From assembly GCA_947169885.1 (NCBI GenBank), contig CAMVRM010000038.1:1-34396 (forward strand): DNA of 34,396 bases. Reading direction: 5' to 3'. The stretch comes from an uncultured Ruminococcus sp. (GTDB taxonomy: Bacteria > Bacillota > Clostridia > Oscillospirales > Ruminococcaceae). A program made the position numbers and the translations under genes. The notes beneath the pieces are model-generated. The model did no database searches, was not told the DNA's origin, and was given only the letters and a program-made list of their open reading frames with translations. Shown here in pieces: positions 1-8,045 of this stretch; within the stretch, counting starts at the first letter, position 1, and each line of letters begins with the position of its first letter.

Positions 1-126
1 CTGACGAGACAATCCCCGAAGTTCCTGCTTTTGCGCAGAACGTACAGCCTGACGAAACAGTCCCCGAAGTTACGGCTTTTGCGCAGAACATACAGCCTGA
101 CGTGACAATCCCCGAAGTTCCTGCCG
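1..126 (+). repeat. 48-bp in-frame tandem repeat
   Basis: Units start with CTGACG at 1, 49 and 97, an exact 48-bp period. The first two are nearly identical, and the third diverges after about 30 bases. The array continues past the left edge, so copy number is unknown. It encodes the 16-residue Pro/Glu repeat of the truncated gene. Confidence 0.85.
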
Positions 127-245
127 AACCTCAGACGGAACAGCCCCCCGAGGTCATCACCGAAACAGCCCCCGTGGAAGAACCGCCGAAAAAAATCAGT
201 CTGTTCAGGCGAATACTCAACTTTTTCAGGAGAAAGAAAAGCTGA
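1..245 (+). CDS. C-terminal end of a repeat-bearing protein of unknown function (5' truncated)
   Basis: An open frame runs from base 3 to the TGA at 243-245 and is cut by the left edge, leaving 80 residues. The visible part is made of 16-residue repeats rich in Pro, Glu and Gln (unit PDETIPEVPAFAQNVQ), followed by a Pro/Glu linker and a basic, aromatic tail (KKISLFRRILNFFRRKKS). The composition suggests a disordered linker ending in an amphipathic basic segment that could touch membrane or nucleic acid; that is inference. No domain is recognisable, and the function must lie in the missing N-terminal part. No clear terminator follows the stop codon. Confidence 0.7.
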   Translation, partial: DETIPEVPAFAQNVQPDETVPEVTAFAQNIQPDVTIPEVPAEPQTEQPPEVITETAPVEEPPKKISLFRRILNFFRRKKS

Positions 246-333
246 TAACTACTATTTTTATTTATAATCAACGATTATCAACAATGATTTTTATGCAGAA
301 TAAACAAACTTTTTTTTAGACATATTTTAGTCA

Positions 334-362
334 TTGAAAGAATTTGTAAAATATGTTAAAAT
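334..362 (+). promoter_or_regulatory. Promoter of the DHH phosphoesterase gene
   Basis: TTGAAA at 334-339 and TAAAAT at 357-362 are separated by exactly 17 bp. They lie about 58 bp before the ATG at 421 in an AT-rich gap (246-420) with no other feature seen. Confidence 0.7.
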
Positions 363-420
363 GAATTTGTAAAGCGATAAACCGTCATCTATGGAATTAG
401 AGAAAAGGGGATCATAGAAA

Positions 421-1440
421 ATGACAAAAAGACTTGAAAGTCTTTTGAACGTCTTAAAAGGTCATCGTGTTTTTATCCAGACACATAATTTTCCCGACCC
501 CGATGCACTGGCAAGCGCTTTCGGGATAAAGAATCTGCTGTCTATTCTCGGCATAAGAGCGACTATCTGCTATCAGGGGAGCGTTTCCAAAGCTTCGACC
601 GCAAACATGGTCATAGCTTTCGGAATAGGCATGATAGACCTGAAAAAAATCAAAGACATGACACCTGATGACTACATAATAACCGTAGACGCTCAGATGA
701 ACACCGCAAATATTGCAATAACAAACGGCACAGTTGTCGCCTGCATCGACCACCATCCGACCCGTGAGCCTTTTGACTATCTGTTCAAGGACGTGCGCAT
801 ATGCGGTTCGTGTGCGACTATCGTTGCGGATTATTACTTCTCGAACGGATTCGAGCCTGACCGCACAACAGCGACCGCTCTTATGTACGGTCTTAAAATG
901 GACACCGAGAACCTCACCCGAGGCGTTACAGGATTTGACGCTGAGATGTTCTACCGCCTGTTTTATCTATGTGATATGGATGCGCTCAAAACGCTCTCCA
1001 ACCAGCAAATGGAATTTCAGGAACTTGAAACATACATCAAGGCTATACAGAACATCAAAATTTATGACGGTGTCGGCTTTTCGTTCATCGACACGGAAGC
1101 TTCCGACGGGCTTGTTGCGACTGTCTGCGACTTCATGCTCAAACTTGTGGAAGTGGAGTTCGCCATAACTTACGGCTACAAGGGCAACGGACTTAAATTC
1201 TCTGTCCGCTCCGACCTTGACTACCTTGACGCAGGCAACATCACCTCCAACGCTCTTGAAGGCTTGGGAACAGGCGGCGGTCATGCGGCAATGGCAGGCG
1301 GCTACCTTTCTTTCGACAAAGTGAAAGATGCCGACTTCGACCTTGAAGAAGAGATAGTCAACCGTTTTCTTAACGCCGTTTATTTCAGCCGTGCGCTTCA
1401 GGACGCACTTGCCGACCCGCTCTGCGGCATGAACACATAA
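421..1440 (+). CDS. DHH/DHHA1 family phosphoesterase (NrnA-like oligoribonuclease / pAp phosphatase)
   Basis: The 339-residue protein has the DHH superfamily layout. Motif I is HNFPDPDA (residues 22-29), motif II is the Asp near 90, motif III is DHH at 110-112, and a further metal-binding Asp lies at about 161 (KMDTENLT). The C-terminal DHHA1 part carries GGGHAAMAGG (285-294), which binds substrate. Family members of this size cleave short oligoribonucleotides and 3'-phosphoadenosine 5'-phosphate in the cytoplasm with Mn2+. Its exact substrate cannot be told from sequence, because cyclic-dinucleotide and pGpG phosphodiesterases share the fold. The ATG follows a GGGG-containing ribosome site. 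It stands alone, convergent with the metallophosphoesterase. Confidence 0.85.
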   Translation: MTKRLESLLNVLKGHRVFIQTHNFPDPDALASAFGIKNLLSILGIRATICYQGSVSKASTANMVIAFGIGMIDLKKIKDMTPDDYIITVDAQMNTANIAITNGTVVACIDHHPTREPFDYLFKDVRICGSCATIVADYYFSNGFEPDRTTATALMYGLKMDTENLTRGVTGFDAEMFYRLFYLCDMDALKTLSNQQMEFQELETYIKAIQNIKIYDGVGFSFIDTEASDGLVATVCDFMLKLVEVEFAITYGYKGNGLKFSVRSDLDYLDAGNITSNALEGLGTGGGHAAMAGGYLSFDKVKDADFDLEEEIVNRFLNAVYFSRALQDALADPLCGMNT

Positions 1441-1443
1441 AAA

Positions 1444-1477
1444 CGCTCCCCGAGGAATCAGCTTTCTTCGGGGAGCG
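1444..1477 (-). terminator. Hairpin terminator between convergent genes
   Basis: A perfect 10-bp stem, CGCTCCCCGA paired with TCGGGGAGCG, has a 14-nt loop. Read on the minus strand it is followed by GTTTTTA, so it mainly ends the metallophosphoesterase transcript. On the plus strand it lacks a good T-run but could still serve the DHH gene. Confidence 0.75.
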
Positions 1478-1481
1478 AAAA

Positions 1482-2147
1482 TTATTCTATCGGCAGAACT
1501 CTGTCAAAAAGAACGCTCACATTGTCAACGTCCTTATCAACATGGAAGTGACCTGCGAACCAGCGCTTGAATTCAAGATTGTTTTTCAGCCACTCAAAAT
1601 GCCCTGTCAGTTCCTGATCGTGAGCATCGGGTATCTTTCCCAGACGGCAGATTATGCTGTAAGGGATAGTGTGGCTCAGAACATAGTCCACCTTGTAGTT
1701 CACAGCTTCAAGGTGTTTTTTGCCGTTATTGTAATCTTCATTGGTGGGAAGTTCCTGCTGCCACCAGCTTATGTGAGGCTGGCGCATTCCCTTGTCGACC
1801 GAATATGCACCGCCGAACGCATAGAACGTCTTTCCCTCGATGTTGAAGATCTCACCACGCATAAGGTGGAAGATGTTCGTTCCGACCTGATGCGCTTTTC
1901 CGCCGTTCCATTCGATAACGGGGAACTGTTCCAGCTCATCGAAGTCCTCATGGTTGCCGTCAACGAACGCAATGTCAAATTCCTCTTTCTGCAAGTGTTT
2001 CAGGCAGATGCGTGAACTTACATCGTTCCAGACGAACCCGAAATCGCCGCAGATGATGAGCGTGTCGCCCTTGCCTATCTTCGTGTCCCTCAGCCGATAG
2101 ATAGTCTCGTCATAATAGCCGTGTGTGTCACCGGTAACATAGATCAT
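1482..2147 (-). CDS. Metallophosphoesterase (calcineurin-like)
   Basis: The 221-residue protein has all the motifs of the calcineurin-like fold: GDTHG (6-10), GDFGFVWND, GNHEDFD, an internal His region (LSHTIPYS) and GHFH near the C-terminus. These bind a two-metal centre that hydrolyses phosphoesters. The substrate (nucleotide, nucleic acid or protein phosphate) is not evident. The open frame continues upstream to a TTG at 2162, but that codon lies inside the GGAGGG ribosome site, which sits 6 nt before the ATG at 2147. The ATG start (MIYVTGDTHG) is therefore preferred. The gene is 59 nt after the zinc-ribbon gene and may end the long minus-strand unit. Confidence 0.85.
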   Translation of the reverse strand: MIYVTGDTHGYYDETIYRLRDTKIGKGDTLIICGDFGFVWNDVSSRICLKHLQKEEFDIAFVDGNHEDFDELEQFPVIEWNGGKAHQVGTNIFHLMRGEIFNIEGKTFYAFGGAYSVDKGMRQPHISWWQQELPTNEDYNNGKKHLEAVNYKVDYVLSHTIPYSIICRLGKIPDAHDQELTGHFEWLKNNLEFKRWFAGHFHVDKDVDNVSVLFDRVLPIE

Positions 2148-2206
2148 GTTTTTTCCCTCCAATTATTATGTAGTTTTAAATTTGTATATAGTACTCCCGA
2201 AAATTT

Positions 2207-2434
2207 TCAGGAAGTTACTTCCGTATCAAATATCATTTTATGACATTCGGAACAGTAATCAGCCTCGATCGTGAATGCCGCAATAGTATGTTTTGCCGCC
2301 GTGACCCGTCCCTGATCCGCTATCGTATCCGAAAAGCCTGCTTTTTTATCGCCTGCTTTCCACCTTACTGCACTTCTTCCGTCACCCGACAAAATACCTT
2401 TTTCCATTTCTTTTCCGCAAAAAGGACAAACCAT
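2207..2434 (-). CDS. Small zinc-ribbon protein, DUF6487/PF20097-like
   Basis: The 75-residue protein starts MVCPFCGKEMEKG and has a second pair CSEC near residue 58. The two CxxC knuckles would bind one Zn2+. The CPxCGKEMEKG start followed by a short strand-rich region fits the DUF6487 group of small clostridial proteins, whose function is unknown. It begins 16 nt after the acetyltransferase stop, with GGGGG as the ribosome site about 10 nt before the ATG, so it is probably co-transcribed with it. Confidence 0.75.
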   Translation of the reverse strand: MVCPFCGKEMEKGILSGDGRSAVRWKAGDKKAGFSDTIADQGRVTAAKHTIAAFTIEADYCSECHKMIFDTEVTS

Positions 2435-2450
2435 AAGTACACGCCCCCTG

Positions 2451-2906
2451 TCAACTATTTAGCAACACCATTTTTTCCAGCGGTATCCATTCATCTTCAA
2501 GAAAAGTCTCGCCCGTAAGTTCAAAGCCGTGCCTGCGGTAGAAATTCTTTCCACGCTCGTTGTATTTCAGCACAAGAAGATTATCGGCGTGAAGTACATT
2601 TACAGCATATTCCAAAAGCTCACCGCCGATGCCGCCGCTCTGGAACTGCGGCTCGACAAACAGCTTTTTCAGTTCGCCGCCGCCGACACGCATCATGCCT
2701 TTAACAACGCAGTCATCGTATACGTAAGTTTCGTCAAGCGCCTGTGACCCTGACGCATATTCTGCCGCCGTGTCAAGAACATTAAGTTCGCCGAAGTAAA
2801 ACGGCTCGTTTTTGAAAAACGGAAAAAAATTCACCCGATAGTTTATAACGATAAGTTCCGCTATCCGTGAAATGTCTCTTTTCTCGGCAGGTCTTATTTT
2901 TTCCAT
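2451..2906 (-). CDS. GNAT family N-acetyltransferase
   Basis: The 151-residue protein begins MEKIRPAEKRDISRIAEL, the usual first strand and helix of GNAT enzymes. It carries the acetyl-CoA pyrophosphate loop in FVEPQFQSGGIGGELL (Q-x-x-G-x-G/A type) and the C-terminal NERGKNFYRRHGFELTGE strand. It would acetylate an amine using acetyl-CoA; the acceptor is unknown. It starts 35 nt after the helicase stop codon, with a purine-rich repeat tract between them, and precedes the zinc-ribbon gene. Whether it belongs functionally with the helicase module or is only downstream of it is not clear. Confidence 0.85.
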   Translation of the reverse strand: MEKIRPAEKRDISRIAELIVINYRVNFFPFFKNEPFYFGELNVLDTAAEYASGSQALDETYVYDDCVVKGMMRVGGGELKKLFVEPQFQSGGIGGELLEYAVNVLHADNLLVLKYNERGKNFYRRHGFELTGETFLEDEWIPLEKMVLLNS

Positions 2907-2941
2907 GACAGCCGCCTTTCTTAATTCTTATTTCTTATCTC

Positions 2942-5176
2942 TTATTTAGTACCGTAGTTCCAGCTTTTCACAACGGATTTCATTTCGTCCACCGCAAGGA
3001 TACCGTAGGCAAAACCCTTTTTCACAAGTTCGGGCGGAAGATACTCGTCATACTTCTCAAACAGCGGCGTTTCCCCCGGATAGATAAGCTCCATGGGGTC
3101 GAGCGGCTTTGCTATCTCCTCCGCAAGTACCGAGAAAAATTCCTCCTCGCCTGCGTTCATCGTAAACTGTATGTAGTAGGGTCGGACTGCATCTATCCCA
3201 CGCATAACGAGCCGTTCTTTACAGCGTATTTTTAAGAAACGCTCCAGCGCAAAAAACGCATAAGTCCCCACCCACGGAAACAGACACCACATATTGCCGC
3301 CTAAGTTTATGAGGGTTCGCTCGGCGGCGTGTGATGCTTTTGCAGTCATTCTCGCCTGTGCAAGACGTGCGGCGGCGTTCTTCATGAGATAGGGGTACTG
3401 CTTTTCTTCAAGAAGCACCTGCCGCATTCTCCGCAGTATCTTCGTGTTGATGTCGCCCGGACATTCCCCGAAATACGCAGGCACTTTTCCCTTGACAGGC
3501 TCGCAGTATACAAGCCGCCGCCTTGTGTCGATGTCCGTCACTATCCACACCTGTCCTGCTATCGCTATCTTTTCGCCCCTTGGCGGCGGCATGACGATCG
3601 TGCCCAGTTCCTGCGAACCGCACCGAACGGTATACTCGATATTTTCCTGAAAGACCGCAAAGAACTTATAGCTGTTCGTGACCCTCTCGCCCGAAAGCCC
3701 CACCATGAGTTCCCCGTCATCGGTGCGCTCGATGTGACCTGTCTCTATCAGATGCCGCAGAAGTACTTTGTAATCCTCCTGCGTTATGCGGTGGAAATAC
3801 CTGAGTGTCAGCACACGCATCGCAAGCTGTTTCGGGGTAAGCGAACCGCTTGCAGAAAGTACGCTCATCGTCTGGTGATAGAGCAGACTGAACGGAAGTC
3901 GGTCAAGCTTTGGCGGCTCGACCCAGCGTTCTTCAAGATAGACCTGAATGAGCGCTATCCCCTGCATGAGTTTCCATGGGATAGTTGACGGAAGCATCGC
4001 CCTCGGTTCGGGAGCATCTTCACGCATGACGAACCACATCTCGGAAGGCTGTCCACGCCGCCCCGTGCGCCCCATTCTTTGCAGGAATGATGAAACGGTA
4101 AACGGTGCATCTATCTGAAAAGCACGTTCCAGCCGCCCGATGTCGATACCCAGTTCAAGCGTTGAAGTCGTGACGGTCGTCATGCAAACGTCCTCGTCTT
4201 TCATGGCGGCTTCGGCAGTCGAGCGGAATGCTGTCGAAAGATTACCGTGGTGAATGAGAAACCTGTCGGGTTCGTGCTTTGCTTCGCAGTAGGAACGCAG
4301 AGTTGTCGTAACTGCTTCGCACTCCTCACGGGAATTGACGAAGATAAGGCACTTCTTCCCCCTCGTATGCTCGAACACATATCCGAAAGCAGGGTCGGCA
4401 TTCTCGGGCGCTTCATCGGTGGGACGTTCAAGCACATCAAGAGCCTTGACAGCCTTTCCCTCTGCCGCCTGAGTGTCGCTGACGTAGAAATGCTCCATAC
4501 TCAGCCGCCACCGCATACCCTTGCTCTCGATCTTCGGGATAATAGTTCCCCTGCCCGTTCCTGCCGCAAGGAATTTCCCTGCCGCTTCGGGGTCGCCTAT
4601 CGTTGCCGAAAGCCCTATACGCCGTGGAGATGCCCCCGAATCACGGCACAAACGTTCGATAAGGCAGAGCGTCTGCCCTCCCCTGTCGCCCCTCATGAGC
4701 GAATGAACTTCGTCGATAACGATAAAACGCAAGTCTCCGAACAGCTTCGGCAGAGCGGCGTGGCGGCGTATCATCATCGCTTCCAGCGACTCGGGAGTTA
4801 TCTGCAAGACACCCGACGGACGCTTCATGAGCTTCTCTTTGTGCGACTGCGCAACATCTCCGTGCCAGTGCCACACGGGAATGTCGGCTTCTTCGCAAAG
4901 CTCATTCAGGCGCAGGAACTGGTCATTGATGAGCGCTTTGAGCGGCGCTATGTATATCGCCCCGACAGTTGACGGCATATCCTCCTTGAAAAGCGTGAGT
5001 ATCGGGAAGAAAGCCGCCTCGGTCTTTCCCGAAGCAGTCGAGGCGCACAGCAGAACATTTTCCCCGGTGTTAAATATCGCATCGCCTGCCGCCGCCTGTA
5101 TCGCCCTCAGCGACTCCCAGTTGTTTCGATAGATAAAGTCCTGCACGAACGGTGCATATCTGTCAAAAACGTTCAT
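2942..5176 (-). CDS. Lhr-like DEAD/DEAH-box helicase (BrxHI-like), third gene of a TerB-N/BrxD/helicase module
   Basis: The 744-residue superfamily 2 helicase has Walker A ASTASGKT (45-52), DEVH (155-158), SAT (190-192), the TTVTTSTLELGIDIG segment and motif VI QRMGRTGRRG (366-375). A long C-terminal region follows. This layout matches Lhr-like helicases, including BrxHI of BREX type 2 systems, which unwind or translocate on DNA. Its ATG overlaps the stop codon of the BrxD-like ATPase as ATGA at 5173-5176, so the two are translationally coupled. GGAG lies 9 nt upstream of the start, inside the ATPase gene. No BREX methylase (PglX), phosphatase (PglZ) or kinase (PglW) is in the window. A general DNA-repair role like that of other Lhr proteins is possible, but the coupling argues for a dedicated complex. 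Confidence 0.88.
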   Translation of the reverse strand: MNVFDRYAPFVQDFIYRNNWESLRAIQAAAGDAIFNTGENVLLCASTASGKTEAAFFPILTLFKEDMPSTVGAIYIAPLKALINDQFLRLNELCEEADIPVWHWHGDVAQSHKEKLMKRPSGVLQITPESLEAMMIRRHAALPKLFGDLRFIVIDEVHSLMRGDRGGQTLCLIERLCRDSGASPRRIGLSATIGDPEAAGKFLAAGTGRGTIIPKIESKGMRWRLSMEHFYVSDTQAAEGKAVKALDVLERPTDEAPENADPAFGYVFEHTRGKKCLIFVNSREECEAVTTTLRSYCEAKHEPDRFLIHHGNLSTAFRSTAEAAMKDEDVCMTTVTTSTLELGIDIGRLERAFQIDAPFTVSSFLQRMGRTGRRGQPSEMWFVMREDAPEPRAMLPSTIPWKLMQGIALIQVYLEERWVEPPKLDRLPFSLLYHQTMSVLSASGSLTPKQLAMRVLTLRYFHRITQEDYKVLLRHLIETGHIERTDDGELMVGLSGERVTNSYKFFAVFQENIEYTVRCGSQELGTIVMPPPRGEKIAIAGQVWIVTDIDTRRRLVYCEPVKGKVPAYFGECPGDINTKILRRMRQVLLEEKQYPYLMKNAAARLAQARMTAKASHAAERTLINLGGNMWCLFPWVGTYAFFALERFLKIRCKERLVMRGIDAVRPYYIQFTMNAGEEEFFSVLAEEIAKPLDPMELIYPGETPLFEKYDEYLPPELVKKGFAYGILAVDEMKSVVKSWNYGTK

Positions 5177-6489
5177 ATGTCGAACTCCGCAAAGTCAGTG
5201 CCTTCCGTTTCCTCATCGCCCTCGGGAAGTGCGTGTTTGAGCGCCCCCGATGCGATAAAACCGCTCGGGTCAATCTCAGGATTCTGGTAAATAATGTCAA
5301 GCAGTTCGATAAAATCACGTATGACCTCTCGCGGAGTTATGCGGCTGTCAGCGCCAATGCGTGAGAATTCGTCCTTGATGAACGCTATCATGTCGTCCTG
5401 CGTGACACGCTGTTCATAGCCGAAAAGCTGAGAATGAATGTCCGCAAGCTTCTCGGTCAGCACCAGCATTTCTTCATAAGTCAGCGGAACAAGGTGGATA
5501 ACGGGCGCTAACATATCACGTATGCCCTCACGTCCGTAGCGCCCCTCTGCAAGCCTTGAACGCAAAGCTTCATAGCTGTAAACACCCTTGCGTGTGTCCT
5601 CAATGCACTGTGGAGTGCCGCCCATGATGATGCCTAAGTACTTCGCCTTTCCCTGCAAGGTATCGTTATACATCGTGAGTATCTTCTCGTAATTATACTG
5701 ACGGGTGATAGAATTGGGTATCTTATAGATGTTCACCAGTTCGTCTATAAGCACCAGCATTCCGTTATAGCCTGCTTTTTTCAGGAACACTGCGAACAGC
5801 TTGATGTATTCATACCAGTCGTCATCGCCGATGATGATATTCACGCCCAGTTCCTTTTTCGCTTCCGTCTTGGTGGAATATTCGCCCCTGAACCACTTGA
5901 CGACTTTTGCTTTTGTTTCGTCATCGCCGTTCTGCGCCGCCTTGAAATAGATGTTCAGAAGCTGTGCAAAGTCAAAGCCGTGTACCATTTCGTTCAGAGC
6001 GTTTATGACCTCGAATATCTTTCGGCTGACAAGTTCGTTCTGCTGTTCGTGCGAAATATCCGTGCCGTTTTCCTGAGCGACTTCCGCCATAACGCCGCTT
6101 ATCCAGCGGTCTAAGATGAGCGTGAGAGCGCCGCCCTCGGGACGTGTTTTTGTCGAAAGATTGCGGATAAGTTCCTTGTATGTTGCAAGCCCCTGACCCT
6201 TAGTTCCCTGCAAACGTCTTTCGGGAGAAAGGTCGGCATCTGCCACAACAAATCCCCTGTCCATGACGTGGGTGCGGATAGTCTGCAAAAGAAAGCTTTT
6301 TCCGCTGCCGTACTTGCCGACTATGAAACGAAATGACGCTCCGCCGTCAGCGATAATGTCAACATCGTGCAAAAGAGCATCTATCTCCAGCTCTCTGCCG
6401 ACTGTGATGTATGCAAGCCCCGTTCTCGGCACAACTCCGCCTTTGAGCGAGTTGACAACTGCTGCGGCAATGCGCTTTGGTATCTTCAT
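5173..6489 (-). CDS. BREX-type ATP-binding protein (DUF2791/PF10923, BrxD-like), second gene of the module
   Basis: The 438-residue P-loop ATPase has Walker A GKYGSGKS (58-65) and Walker B LVLIDE (245-250). Between them is the family's conserved segment RRLQGTKGQGLATYKELIRNL (91-111). This combination is that of PF10923, the BREX system ATP-binding domain found in BrxD. Such proteins act with a partner Lhr-like helicase, probably as a DNA-responsive ATPase; biochemical detail for stand-alone members is lacking. Both junctions are ATGA overlaps, with the TerB protein gene at 6486-6489 and the helicase gene at 5173-5176. The three products are therefore probably made in fixed ratio and act together. 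AAGGA lies about 12 nt before the start. Confidence 0.88.
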   Translation of the reverse strand: MKIPKRIAAAVVNSLKGGVVPRTGLAYITVGRELEIDALLHDVDIIADGGASFRFIVGKYGSGKSFLLQTIRTHVMDRGFVVADADLSPERRLQGTKGQGLATYKELIRNLSTKTRPEGGALTLILDRWISGVMAEVAQENGTDISHEQQNELVSRKIFEVINALNEMVHGFDFAQLLNIYFKAAQNGDDETKAKVVKWFRGEYSTKTEAKKELGVNIIIGDDDWYEYIKLFAVFLKKAGYNGMLVLIDELVNIYKIPNSITRQYNYEKILTMYNDTLQGKAKYLGIIMGGTPQCIEDTRKGVYSYEALRSRLAEGRYGREGIRDMLAPVIHLVPLTYEEMLVLTEKLADIHSQLFGYEQRVTQDDMIAFIKDEFSRIGADSRITPREVIRDFIELLDIIYQNPEIDPSGFIASGALKHALPEGDEETEGTDFAEFDI

Positions 6490-8021
6490 GGCAGTATCAT
6501 TCCTTTCAGTTCGTCAATATAATCCTCGATAAGCAGGGGCGTTTCACCGTCAAATCCAATAACAGTGTCGCCGAAAATATCGAACAGCTTTTCGTTCACG
6601 GAATCTGCAAGCAGAGACACCATTGACCCTGCCGAACGTGCGGCACTGTCGGCATCACCGCCGTACAAAAGTGCCTTCATGAAAGCCGTTTCAGCCGTAC
6701 CGAGAGGCGTTTCGCTGTCCGTCTGCGGTTCGGGAACAGTAACCGGCTCGGGCTGTTCGGCGGCGGCGATCTCCGCAAGCTCATCTTCATCAACGATAAG
6801 CTTTTCACGGGTGATGTCAGATGCTTTTCTGATGCCGTCAAGCTTTGAAATATCTATCTCTATATCCTGCACCTGCGGCTTTACAGCGCTTTCTTCAAGG
6901 CTGTCGAGGACTTTCTTCATGAGCGTTTTCAGCTGTTTCGGCGGTTCGTCAGCTTTGAGAAGTCTTGACATCCCGTTTCGCCGTCTGAGTTCGTTCTCGG
7001 TCATGCGTACAAATTCTCCGAGGTGCTTACTGCTGTGACAGCCCGAAAGATAACGCTTGCAGTACCACATTCCGCCCGTCAGCCGAAAACTGTGCAGTTC
7101 GTTCAGTTCGTAGTCAAAGCTCTCGATGCCGTGTCTCGGATAAAGCACCGCCCCCCGAAACATAGTGTAGCGTGTGATAGCTTCACCGCCTATCAGCTTG
7201 TCGAACAGCGTTTTGATGTGGCTCTTGCCGTACTGCTCCGCATATGCACGGTATACCGCCGCAAGCCCCTTTTCAAGAATGTTGTCAGACTTTTCAGCAT
7301 ACGCCGAATTTCTCGGGTCATATGAAGAAGCGGTGCAGACTGCCTCAAAAAGTTCGCTGTCGGTGTGTTCTTCGTAATGTTTGAGCGTGATGAGTGCCTT
7401 GTCCAGCTGAACATCGGGATGGCTGTCAAGAAGTGAGGGGTCAAGCCTGTTATACACAACATGGTCGAATATCCAGCCGCTGAGTTCGTCACGTATCTCG
7501 GGACATTTTTCACTGTAAGCCGCCGCAAAGTCAGTCAGCTTGTCAAAGGCTTCACGCTCGTCCGAAACGCCTATCAGGTTGATAAGTTCATATGCGTAAA
7601 GCTTCATGTATGCAAGACAGGTCATCGGTGTGCCGCCGTGTCTGACCTCGGTGCGCCATGTGAAATAAGTCCTCAGCTGTGCCGTTGAAAGATCCTTGTA
7701 AACGGGCATATCACGGCTTGTTTCTTCCCTGCCCTCAAAGCTGTCCTCATAATCTGCGGCAACTTTCCCCTGTGCGGCGAACAGCCACTCATTGGTCTTC
7801 CACGCCACATCGGGACGGTAAGAGAGCCGCTTCATTTCATCAATAACAGGCGGCAGAGGGTCACTGCTCTGCATCTTCACCTGCTTCGCTCTGCCCGTTT
7901 GCAGGCTTGAAGCAGGGCGCAGTATCGGCTCGTCCTTATAGATTTTTCCGCCGAAAGCCTTGCTGTTTTTCAGCTTTTCGTCCGAAAGTATCTTGTCGAT
8001 AAGGTCGTTAATATCAGCCAT
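6486..8021 (-). CDS. TerB-N/TerB-C domain protein, first gene of the helicase-ATPase module
   Basis: The protein has about 511 residues. After a disordered N-terminus, residues about 60-270 contain the TerB-N signature (NEWLFAAQGK, then QLRTYFTWRTEVRHGG and KLYAYELINLIG). A helical middle has CHSSKHLGEFVRMTENELRRR, a Glu/Pro-rich linker follows near 410-440, and the last 70 residues (LADSVNEKLFDIFGD, then LIEDYIDEL) fit TerB-C. These domains are known from tellurite-resistance-linked stress and defence systems, where they accompany P-loop ATPases and SF2 helicases; a scaffold or metal-sensing role is proposed for TerB folds. An ATG at 8027 is also possible, but GGGGGG sits 6 nt before the ATG at 8021. 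The stop overlaps the ATPase start (ATGA). It follows the deaminase gene by about 20 nt. Confidence 0.82.
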   Translation of the reverse strand: MADINDLIDKILSDEKLKNSKAFGGKIYKDEPILRPASSLQTGRAKQVKMQSSDPLPPVIDEMKRLSYRPDVAWKTNEWLFAAQGKVAADYEDSFEGREETSRDMPVYKDLSTAQLRTYFTWRTEVRHGGTPMTCLAYMKLYAYELINLIGVSDEREAFDKLTDFAAAYSEKCPEIRDELSGWIFDHVVYNRLDPSLLDSHPDVQLDKALITLKHYEEHTDSELFEAVCTASSYDPRNSAYAEKSDNILEKGLAAVYRAYAEQYGKSHIKTLFDKLIGGEAITRYTMFRGAVLYPRHGIESFDYELNELHSFRLTGGMWYCKRYLSGCHSSKHLGEFVRMTENELRRRNGMSRLLKADEPPKQLKTLMKKVLDSLEESAVKPQVQDIEIDISKLDGIRKASDITREKLIVDEDELAEIAAAEQPEPVTVPEPQTDSETPLGTAETAFMKALLYGGDADSAARSAGSMVSLLADSVNEKLFDIFGDTVIGFDGETPLLIEDYIDELKGMILP

Positions 8022-8045
8022 GACCATCCCCCCATTACCTGCGGA

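Noticed and set aside
4247-4972. Plus-strand open frame of 241 codons opposite the helicase
   Set aside because: A shadow of the helicase coding frame; composition is Arg/Ser/Pro-rich and there is no ribosome site.
2942-8021. Complete BREX system
   Set aside because: Only the ATPase and helicase types are present; no BrxA/B, PglX methylase, PglZ or PglW is found within the window.
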